NCBI RefSeq assembly: GCF_018294505.1
Contig: NC_057796.1
Span: 189,313,597-189,377,596 of the forward strand
Direction: 5' to 3'
From: Triticum aestivum
Taxonomy: Eukaryota > Streptophyta > Magnoliopsida > Poales > Poaceae
Length of the DNA: 64,000 nt
Positions 57,201 to 64,000 of this stretch are shown piece after piece. How positions within the stretch are numbered: position 1 is the stretch's first letter; every line of letters begins with the position of its first letter. The notes beneath the pieces were generated by a model. That model made no database searches. It was not told where the DNA came from and saw only the letters and a program-made list of their open reading frames with translations. Position numbers and translations under genes: made by a program.

Positions 57201-57297
57201 CAAGGAGCACTGCACACCCGAGAAATATTTTGCGGATGTCATAGAAGGGTCTCGACTTGTGGCAGCTCAATGTTCGCAGGATGTTATTTTCCAATGA
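54208..57297 (+). pseudogene. Antisense multi-exon gene, putative gypsy-type transposon protein with coiled coil
   Basis: Starts MSGSGGQGKWMVSSVKEED at ATG 54208, 525 bp inside the 3' LTR. Exon 1 contains FLPHFFRGLGFPLHPFVRGL, YYYGVDIHDLSPNSFLNIS and FIIVCEAFLRIQPHFGLWL, matching the plant Transposase_28 pattern and the gene at 14799. A TAG at 54790 (expected Trp) breaks it. The reading continues (VIQVMLVRRILPCQHRSRPL) to donor 55078. Further GT-AG introns: acceptor before 55153, donor 55563, acceptor before 55642, donor 56153, acceptor before 56280, donor 56395, acceptor before 56468, donor 56741, acceptor before 56816. A basic then acidic linker (KKAKKKAKGAKSGLRRKG, EEEEEENNPPPEE) precedes a coiled coil (56468-56740) and a conserved C-terminus (SFTDQLKQLVELHRVAELAM) to 57297. 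There are two more breaks: TGA near 55531 and a shift near 56900. Confidence 0.7.
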
Positions 57298-58512
57298 ATA
57301 CATTTGTGTTGTCCGTTGCCTTGTATTATAAAGACAAAGCTTTGTTTTGTAATGTAATTTCGTTATGCTTTAAATTGTTTCTTCCTGTGCGGCCTTGTTA
57401 TATGCAATCTGAAGGTTGGCCACTCGTCGGCTTCTGCCCTCACGTAATTAGTACGGAGGTGTTCGGGATGGGATCTAAACAATCTTGATCCAATTATATG
57501 GTCCTTCAAGGAGTTATTTAGCGCAACGAACAAGGCAATCAGACTATACGGCTTAAACACCCTCACTTAGCCATAGGAGGTTTATAATTAAGCAAGTGCG
57601 CAGCCCCTGGTCCAAGCAAGGGTGATGTGAGCATCTGATCGGGAAGTGCCGATCCTTCTCATGACGCAGAAAAAATCTCCAATGATTTTGTAACCCTCGA
57701 ACAGCTGACCGGCTCTCGCCGTATCATGACAGTCAGTTTTCGGCTTTCTCTACTAAGGTGCTCATCCGGTCAAGGCCAGGGCACAATCGCAGTAATTCTC
57801 CCTTTACTACCCTAGCCGACAGAGCGGAACGTAGGATAGCAAGCATAGGAGCCGGGCAACCCAACTATTGACCAAAGACATGATTCAGAGCCAATGCATA
57901 TAATGCTAAATTCGAGGTGCCGAACTTATATATAAGAAGTGTTCGGACTTTGTTGTCGTATTGTGGGGTGATAAGCAGCCCCTGGCGAATATGAAACGTA
58001 CAAAAGAGTACTGATGTAGCTAATAAGCAGATCGAAATGAAATGGAGTAAGGGGCAAAGACCACAAAAACTGGGCCGCACATCATTTTTATTATAGCTGA
58101 ATGGATACGTCGAGCCGTATCTTATACAAATAGTGCGATAAGCACCCAGACTATTTATCATGCTGGGATCAAGAGGAAGCAGCGTGCCGGTCCTGGGAAA
58201 TAAGTAAAAATACCGTCAAGAAGAACGTATGGAGGTTACCCTGCACACCTATGCTACATGCCCCCTCTGTATGCCGATCCTTCGAAGGGACTGGTGATCA
58301 GGCTCGCGGGAAAAGGAACCTGAAACAGAAAGGAAAAAGTGTGTCCGGGGTCGGTCTAGCCGAACTGTAGATCCCGGGTTAGCTCGTTCCTCCGTCAATG
58401 TCCATGGAATTTCGAGTGCGTAATTATGTACGCGTGGTTCGCATGCCACTACTTCATTGGGACTGGGACGGAGGCCAAATTGCTAGTCGAGCTCTTGATG
58501 AGCCTTGCTGTC
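57298..58512. other. Non-coding gap between converging genes of the Fatima-like element
   Basis: About 1.2 kb with no gene. RT and integrase would be expected about here in an autonomous relative. Gypsy-like phrases (cagcccctggtccaagcaa, gcagcccctggcgaatatga) suggest old internal sequence. Confidence 0.45.
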
Positions 58513-59205
58513 CTATTGCAGTGTAGTTCGGATCTTCTTGATGGTGTCCAGGGGCTCGGCAGCCGCACTATGGTGGTGCTTGAGAAGGCCGCTCTGTACC
58601 TCTGGTGCTAGGGCGGCGGTGTGCTCTTCTGTTCGGAGGGAGGGTTTCGTGTTGCCATTGACTGTTATGAGGCCGCGTAGGCCGGGAATCTTGAGCTTGA
58701 GATAATCATAGTGTGGCACTGCGTTGAATCTAGCAAACGTTGTTCGTCCGAGCAGTGTGTGGTAGCTGCTGCGGAATGGGACAATGTCGAAGATTAGCTC
58801 CTCACTCCGGAAATTGTCCGGAGAACCGACGACCACTTCCAGCGTGATTGAGCACGTACAGCGGGCCTCGACGCCTGGTATGACTCCTTTGAAGGTAGTA
58901 TTTGTTGGTTTGATTTGTGAGGGGTCAATGCCCATCTTCCGCACCGTGTCTTGATAGAGCAGGTTGAGGCTGCTACCACCGTCCATCAGGACTCGTGTTT
59001 GGTGAAACCCGTCAATAATTGGGTCCAGGACTAGTGCGGCTGAACCGCCGTGGCGGATGCTAGTTGGGTGGTCTCGCCGATCGAAGGTGATCGGGAATGA
59101 CGACCACCGAATTAACTTTGGGGCGACTAGCTCTACCGCGTAGACATCCCTGAGTGCTCGCTTGCGCTCCCTTTTGGGGATGTGTGTAGCGTATATCATG
59201 TTCAC
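58513..59205 (-). CDS. Aspartic protease domain of the Fatima-like element
   Basis: About 230 residues. The active-site region reads RVLMDGGSSLNLLYQD, with DGGS in place of the more usual DSG/DTG, as I recall for this family. The flap-like and second hydrophobic segments follow (TFKGVIPGVEARCTCSITL, LIFDIVPFRSSYHTLLGR, FARFNAVPHYDYLKLKIPG). It would process gag. The frame is open from an upstream RKRALRDVYAVEL region to a stop at 58513. Whether the DGGS form is active is unknown to me. Confidence 0.7.
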   Translation of the reverse strand: MNMIYATHIPKRERKRALRDVYAVELVAPKLIRWSSFPITFDRRDHPTSIRHGGSAALVLDPIIDGFHQTRVLMDGGSSLNLLYQDTVRKMGIDPSQIKPTNTTFKGVIPGVEARCTCSITLEVVVGSPDNFRSEELIFDIVPFRSSYHTLLGRTTFARFNAVPHYDYLKLKIPGLRGLITVNGNTKPSLRTEEHTAALAPEVQSGLLKHHHSAAAEPLDTIKKIRTTLQ

Positions 59206-59232
59206 CGGTTTGACTTGAGGGGGAAATTTCTT

Positions 59233-59670
59233 CTACCCTCCAGTGTTCGGCTGCCGGGGCTCTTCGTCCTCGTCCTCACTTTGTGATCCGTTTTCTTTGT
59301 TTTCGGCATTTAACTTGCCAGCCTGCTTGAAAACCCAACAATCCTTGTTGGTATGATGGGCTTGCTTATCCGGGGTGCCGTGTATTTGGCACGGACGGGC
59401 GAGTATGCGGTCCAGGTTGGAAGGTCCTTCATTGTTTCTTTTGTAGGGCTTCTTCTGTTGTCCGGACTTGGAGCCACTGAATTTGGCGTTGACTGTGGTG
59501 TCATCAGTGTTGTTATCATTGCTTTGGCGTTTGTGCCTATTGCGCTGGAGCTTGCCAGTGCTATTCTTGGCCTCAGAGGGGCCTGTCTCGCTGGCTGTGT
59601 TGTTACTACGGGCTAGCCAACTATCCTCTCCCGCGCAAAAGCGGGTCATGAGTGCCGTGAGGGATGCCAT
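59233..59670 (-). CDS. Gag C-terminal, zinc-knuckle-like segment
   Basis: Reads MASLTALMTRFCAGEDSW, then a low-complexity Lys/Asn/Ser linker, then CQIHGTPDKQAHHTNKDC. The last phrase has the C-x2-H...H...C spacing of a plant retroelement zinc knuckle. It ends QSEDEDEEPRQPNTGG. It lies in the same frame as the protease but is separated by a stop at 59233. Confidence 0.6.
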   Translation of the reverse strand: MASLTALMTRFCAGEDSWLARSNNTASETGPSEAKNSTGKLQRNRHKRQSNDNNTDDTTVNAKFSGSKSGQQKKPYKRNNEGPSNLDRILARPCQIHGTPDKQAHHTNKDCWVFKQAGKLNAENKENGSQSEDEDEEPRQPNTGG

Positions 59671-59738
59671 GGACTTCGGCTTTTCTTTGCCAAGGTGGCG
59701 TGCTAGCCATTCATCACGGATGCTGTGTTTGAAGGCTG

Positions 59739-60482
59739 CTAAGGCCTCGGCACCGGAGAGTCAACGATCTGGTTCTTTTTGGTTAGGAACCTAGTCCAGA
59801 ATTTTCTGGCTGATTCTCCAGGTTGTTGAACTATGTGGCTTAAGTCATCGGCGTCTGGTGGCTGGACATAAGTTCCTTGGAAGTTGTCCAGGAAAGCTTC
59901 CTCCAAGTCCTCCCAGCTACCGATAGAATTTTCAGGCAGGCTGTTAAGGCAGTGCCGAGCTGGCACTTTGAGCTTTAGTGGGAGGTATTTAATGGCGTGG
60001 AGGTCGTCTCCTCGAGCCATATGTATATGGAGAATGAAATCCTCAATCCATACTGTGGGATCGGTTGTGCCATCGTATGATTCGATGTTGACGGGCTTGA
60101 ACCCCTCGGGGAATTCATGGCAGTACTTCATCTGTGAAGCAGAGAGGGTGTGCGGCGCCTCTATATTAGTTCGCGTCGTGGCGTAGCTCTGATGGAGTCC
60201 GTCTGCGGTGTTCGGCCCGGGCGTGGTTAGCTTTATCACGTCCGAATAGGTAGCCTTCCTCGTGCCTCGAGGAACGCCCTCGCGATCCGTAGATCGATCT
60301 TGTGTGTCCTGTTCTATCGTCCAGGATTTGCCAGAGGTCGTATGTGTGACCCCGAACTCTTCCGTCTCTATTTTTACGAGGCGGTGGGGCAGGCTGTTGT
60401 TTGGCCTGAGTTGCCGCTTTGTCCCGGCCGCGGGGTGGCCGGTCGGCCGTCCTGTCTCGACCACGCGGTGGTCGTTCCGCAT
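59739..60482 (-). CDS. Retrotransposon gag core of the Fatima-like element
   Basis: The C-terminal half has the gag core pattern: YCHEFPEGFKPVNIESYDGT, VWIEDFILHIHMARGDD, AIKYLPLKLKVPARHCLNS and WEDLEEAFLDNFQGTY, ending SARKFWTRFLTKKNQIVDS. This is the helical capsid-type region of gypsy gag. The N-terminal half is basic and poorly conserved. It is one of three pieces of gag split by frame changes. Confidence 0.75.
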   Translation of the reverse strand: MRNDHRVVETGRPTGHPAAGTKRQLRPNNSLPHRLVKIETEEFGVTHTTSGKSWTIEQDTQDRSTDREGVPRGTRKATYSDVIKLTTPGPNTADGLHQSYATTRTNIEAPHTLSASQMKYCHEFPEGFKPVNIESYDGTTDPTVWIEDFILHIHMARGDDLHAIKYLPLKLKVPARHCLNSLPENSIGSWEDLEEAFLDNFQGTYVQPPDADDLSHIVQQPGESARKFWTRFLTKKNQIVDSPVPRP

Positions 60483-60595
60483 TACGTGAGGGAGATGTGT
60501 GCTCTGGTGCTTCCTCGTTGAATTGAGGTAGCAGTCTGCGTTTCGGGTAGCTCTTAGCTGGGCGCTTGAGGCCGTATTCTTCAGCAGTCAGGACA

Positions 60596-61741
60596 TCAGT
60601 CCATCTGTCTACGAGCAGATCTTGTTCGGCTTGAAGCTGCTGTTGTTTCTTTTTCAGGCTCCTTGCAGTGGCTATGAACTGAGCATAAAGCGCTCCTGCT
60701 CCAGAGGGTCCTCAGGCACGATGAAGTCTTTGTTGCCAAGGCTTGTCTCCTCTTCGGAGGGTAGACGGTAGCTGTCGTCCTCTTCAGAGTGCTATTTTCT
60801 CCGGTACCAGTGTTGCCATCCTTTGAGCGACGAGGCTTCGAACGGCGTTTGGGGCGCCGACGTTTGGACTGCGTCTTAGAGGGTTTGTTCTTATCCGGCT
60901 CTTCTTTGTCATCGCCAGATCCTTTAGGTGTATCAACCATGTACACGTCGTACGAGGAGGTGGCTGTCCAACATCCGGTGAATGGCGGGTCTTGGCCTTG
61001 CTCCATATCGGCATCGTCGTCCATACCGTCGATGTCTTCGGAGCCATAGTCAAGCACGTCGGTTAAGTTGTCGACAGTGGCTATGAAGTGGGTGGCGGGT
61101 GGGAAGAAAAATTCCTCGTCATCCGTCTCTAGCTTGACCCGAACATAGTTCGGCTGTGAGTCCTCCTCCAAGGATAAGTTCTTTAAAGAATTTAGTATGG
61201 AACCAAAAGGTGAGTGCTGGAAGAAGTCTGCGGCGCCAAATTCGAAAATCGACAACCGATCCAGCTCGGTGTCCTCGGGCGCGTCTGATCTGGGACGTGT
61301 AGTGGAAAACGAGTCCGGAGCTCCATTGGCGCAAATATTGTAGGATGTCGAGTCCGGGTGCAGCTCCAACGCCGTGGACTTTGTGGCCTCGGAGGGCACG
61401 ATCTGCTTCAGTTCTAAGGCCGTTGCAGCAACAGGATCCATCTCCTCGGTGTGATCCGGTGACAGATTTAAGTCATGTTCATCGGAGAGAGGGGGAGCGA
61501 CTACCGCAGTATCGAATCCATCGAAGATCAAGTCTCCACGGGTATCAGTGGCGCAGTTCAAGCTTCCTGATATGACCTGATGGCCAGGGGCGTGACTATC
61601 GACCTGCTCCAGATGGCCAAACGAGTTGGCCCGCAGTACGAAGCCGCCGAATACGAAGATCTGTCCGGGGAGGAAGGTTTCTCCCTGGACCACGTCATTA
61701 CTGACGATCGAAGGGGCCATCGAGTCCTTTGCCGACGGCAC
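60596..61741 (-). CDS. N-terminal gag ORF of the Fatima-like element
   Basis: An open frame of 381 residues starting just inside the 5' LTR leader. It is acidic in the middle (ETDDEEFFFPPATHFIATV, DVLDYGSEDIDGMDDDADM), then strongly basic (KTQSKRRRPKRRSKPRRSKD). It resembles the leader gag part found in related Triticeae gypsy elements. It ends at 60596 and does not join the core frame without a shift, so the element cannot make one polyprotein. Confidence 0.55.
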   Translation of the reverse strand: MPSAKDSMAPSIVSNDVVQGETFLPGQIFVFGGFVLRANSFGHLEQVDSHAPGHQVISGSLNCATDTRGDLIFDGFDTAVVAPPLSDEHDLNLSPDHTEEMDPVAATALELKQIVPSEATKSTALELHPDSTSYNICANGAPDSFSTTRPRSDAPEDTELDRLSIFEFGAADFFQHSPFGSILNSLKNLSLEEDSQPNYVRVKLETDDEEFFFPPATHFIATVDNLTDVLDYGSEDIDGMDDDADMEQGQDPPFTGCWTATSSYDVYMVDTPKGSGDDKEEPDKNKPSKTQSKRRRPKRRSKPRRSKDGNTGTGENSTLKRTTATVYPPKRRQALATKTSSCLRTLWSRSALCSVHSHCKEPEKETTAASSRTRSARRQMD

Positions 61742-61767
61742 AGTGGAACTCTGAATGAAAGCACCAA

Positions 61768-62237
61768 TGTCGGTGTCAAAACCGGCGGATCTCGGGTAGG
61801 GGGTCCCGAACTGTGCGTCTAGGATTGATGGTAACAGGAGACGGGGGACACAATGTTTACCCAGGTTCGGACCCTCTCTATGGAGGTAATACCCTACTTC
61901 TTGCTTGATTGATCTTGATGAATATGAGTGTTACAAGAGTTGATCTACCACGAGATCGTAATGCCTAACCCTAGAAGTCCAGCCTATGGTAATGAAGCTG
62001 TCCTATCCGGACTATGCTCTCCGATTTATATAGACACCGGAGAGATCTAGGGTTACATGAGGTCGGTTACATAGGAGGGAATCTTCATAATAGGTCACCT
62101 AGCTTGCCTTCCACGCCAAGTAGAGTCCAATCCGGACACGGGTATTGTCTTCGGCCTTCTTATCTTCACAGCCCATCAGTCCGGCCCATGGATAAGAGGC
62201 CGGACGCCCGAGGACCCCTTAGTCCAGGACTCCCTCA
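61768..62237 (-). repeat. 5' LTR of the Fatima-like element
   Basis: 470 bp, same ends as the left LTR. A TATA box on the minus strand lies at about 62025-62033. The element-strand sequence after the LTR reads TTGGTGCTTTCATTC, the usual start of the leader in this family. Confidence 0.92.
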
Positions 62238-62242
62238 CCAGC

Positions 62243-63343
62243 TACACCCCTTCTAACCCCAACCCAGCAGATAGTAACCCAGATCCAGCTGACACAGCAC
62301 CGTCTCCACCACAGAGCACCCAAACACGAGCAGTTAGTAAGGGAACTGCAGTGCCCAAAGCACGAGTACCACCACTCCGAATCCCAACTCAACGCTTAAA
62401 TGAGAAGAAGAATTGTTCTCAAGTTAGGTTTTGTAGCTATGGTTCATACTCCTTTGCTCTTGCATCACTGTGTTTACTCATACCAACTACTTTAAAATTT
62501 GAAGGATGGAATTGAAACTCCAATGGCGCAACAGGTATGTTTTAAACCTGTTTCTTTAACTGGTTTGCTGTTGTAACTTGCTCTATGTTGATTTCAGTTT
62601 CAATTGAATAAACAATTATGTTCTCATGTCATGCACATTACAAGTGTTGTTATTGCTCTATAGTTTCCCACACTTATATTTTGTCTATTCTGCTTTGTCT
62701 TGAACAAATATTATTTGAGCTGTGTCTCTATCTTGATTTGGCAACAAAAACTAGAATGATATAGACCATAAAGTGACCATGGTACATAGATATATGTTTG
62801 TTTCATGCTGTTATCCTGTCCACTTTACTACTGAACTGATTTACCAAAATGAGTTTCATATACAACATGGTAAACCTGTGATGTGTCTGGTTGTTTCTCT
62901 TTTAGAATGCGGACAAAATATTGGAGAACAGTACCCCGTTATGCAATGGTAAAGGAAGTAATGCAGATAAGGTTCAAGATAGTGAGACATCCCTGTTGGT
63001 CACCAAGAAAGCTGATAAAAACTATCTTGATGACAGTGTGAGAACCCAAAAGTCCTGTCTTGATGTAGTGCTCGAGTTACTGGCCACTACTGCTGGCACA
63101 AGCTCTTTGAACTCGCTGCCTGAATCAGTTCGTCTTCTTGAGTCTCAACTTCAAGTTGAAAGACATTGATCAGATGTGCTGCGATAGGAAGCTGAAGGAC
63201 TGAGGAAGTCCCTGCAGAATTCAGATGCATACTTTCTGGTGCAGCAGCAAGCACTGTAGGATTTAAGCGCCAAACAAGAGAAAGTTAATAAGCTTGCTAA
63301 GAATCTTGCCAGCATTATGGGTACTAAGGATATTGTTTCTTGA
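62243..63343 (+). pseudogene. 3' exons of the interrupted Triticeae-type gene
   Basis: The exon 62243-62422 continues from 53204 (YTPSNPNPADSNPDPADTAP, ending RLNEKKNCSQ) to a GTTAGG donor. A 30-bp exon 62505-62534 (DGIETPMAQQ) follows, then the last exon 62906-63343. That exon has one constant frame of 146 codons: NADKILENSTPLCNGKGSN, KSCLDVVLELLATTAGTSSL, LPESVRLLESQLQVERH. Three nonsense codons follow (TGA 63167, TAG 63185, TAG 63257). Between and after them come EAEGLRKSLQNSDAYFLVQQ and SAKQEKVNKLAKNLASIMG, a coiled coil I recall as a recurrent Triticeae protein of unknown function. The 3' UTR has a 60-bp tandem duplication (actggtcgccaactttgaca at 63398, 63458). Confidence 0.65.
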
Positions 63344-63673
63344 GCTCTTCTGAAGTGGTTTCAGTTCTGGACTTGTTTTGCTGCGGCGTTTATTTGTACT
63401 GGTCGCCAACTTTGACAACCAATGTATATGATATGCGGCTTTGTTCCCTATATTTGCACTGGTGGCAAACTTTGATGGCCAGTGGATGTAATATGTGTAA
63501 TAGCCGTGATAGCCTAGCGTAAGTTGCTTGCTTATTTATTTCCTTTTTGTCTTGTTTATTTGTTTGCTTGTAGTCAGTACAGTTCTTTTTCCATGGTTTG
63601 CTAGTGGCCGCAATAACCTATTTTTTAAAACTAGGCCACAATAACCATGGGCTACATATTTACTGTAGTTACC
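63344..63673. other. 3' flank of the interrupted gene
   Basis: Probable 3' UTR with the 60-bp duplication and then AT-rich intergenic DNA. No further gene is seen. Confidence 0.4.
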
Positions 63674-64000
63674 ATGGGCCTCCTACGGGCCGTAGAAACA
63701 ATGGGCCTTCTAAGGGTCGTAGAAACAATGGGCCTTCTATGAGTCGTAGCATCAATGGGCCTTCTACGGGCCGTATGATCGATCGGCCAAACATGGGCCA
63801 ATAACAGAACGCATTATGGGCCGTAAATGGGCTAGATTTGGAATCGTCCGTTCATGGGCCGACCATAATGGGCCGGCGTTAATCGTCCGTATTTGATGAC
63901 GCTATGAAAACGGCCCAACGGATCAACGGGCCGCAAATGGGCCGATTGTAACCACGGGCTGAATTTGGCCCACAAGCAGAAAAGGCCAGTAACGGGCCGT
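63674..64000. repeat. 27-bp tandem repeat and GGGCC-rich tract at the window end
   Basis: atgggcctcctacgggccgt and close variants start at 63674, 63701, 63728 and 63755, spaced 27 bp. Beyond 63780 irregular gggccgt and atgggcc motifs continue to the edge. The plus frame turns the repeat into nine-residue units (NNGPSKGRR), which I read as an artefact. It may be the subterminal part of a transposon that continues outside the window. Confidence 0.75.

Larger units (their letters stand above)
53205..62237 (-). mobile_element. Gypsy-type LTR retrotransposon (Fatima-like) with gag-protease and an antisense gene, no RT or integrase
   Basis: LTRs 53205-53683 and 61768-62237 run TGTCGGTG...CTCCCTCA on plus, and an exact target duplication CCAGC lies at 53200-53204 and 62238-62242. 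On the minus strand: 5' LTR, gag N-terminus, gag core, zinc-knuckle-like segment, aspartic protease, then about 1.2 kb of non-coding DNA and a gene on the opposite strand, then the polypurine tract and 3' LTR. RT, RNase H and integrase are missing. The LTRs differ at roughly 20 of about 465 aligned positions by eye plus two small indels, implying an old insertion. The family name is from memory of the LTR sequence and is tentative. Confidence 0.92.

Noticed and set aside
63674..63790. CRISPR-like array (27-bp repeats)
   Set aside because: The units are directly adjacent without unique spacers and the genome is a plant.

Overview
The window reads as nuclear DNA of a Triticeae grass (wheat, Aegilops or barley type); this is inferred, not measured. 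The evidence is nested LTR retrotransposons with 5-bp target duplications, LTR ends of well-known Triticeae gypsy types, a CACTA element, Stowaway and Tourist MITEs, GT-AG introns in plant-like gene fragments, and several plant B3, F-box/FBD and Triticeae-type gene remnants. No ribosomal RNA, prokaryotic operon or CRISPR is present. Almost every coding feature is broken by stops or frameshifts.

Layout. 1-3987: right end of a gypsy element, with an antisense B3-like ORF and a 3' LTR that carries a nested solo LTR (2262-3450, TSD GCCTG). 4295-5805: two divergently oriented pseudogenes. 6.2-12.4 kb: MITEs, tandem repeats and a degenerate B3/REM-type gene on the minus strand, with a partly duplicated copy at 11.3-12 kb. 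13249-20875: complete non-autonomous gypsy element (TSD GAGAC) with a gag-like ORF and an antisense multi-exon gene, no pol. 20.9-25.4 kb: MITE, purine-rich and tandem-repeat DNA, and an exon-like segment. 25398-29437: CACTA element with a four-exon minus-strand gene broken by one stop.

29.4-63.4 kb: inferred to be one plus-strand gene of a Triticeae-type family, broken up by insertions. Its 5' exons, including tandem exon cassettes, lie at 29.5-32.2 kb and its 3' exons at 53.0-53.2 and 62.2-63.3 kb. Between them sit a ~20-kb block ending in a CACTA-type terminus (32213-52491) and a 9-kb gypsy element (53205-62237, TSD CCAGC). The 20-kb block contains a chromovirus (32740-41995, TSD TGAAA), a B3-like exon, a nearly intact ORF with one nonsense codon, an eight-unit ~500-bp tandem array and an F-box/FBD pseudogene. 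63.67-64 kb is a GGGCC-rich 27-bp repeat.

The most notable pattern is that the three non-chromovirus gypsy elements each carry a gene on the opposite strand, starting about 0.5-0.65 kb inside the 3' LTR and converging on gag. Two of these genes have the same plan (globular domain, acidic/basic linker, coiled coil, conserved C-terminus) and spliceosomal introns; the third encodes a B3-like domain.
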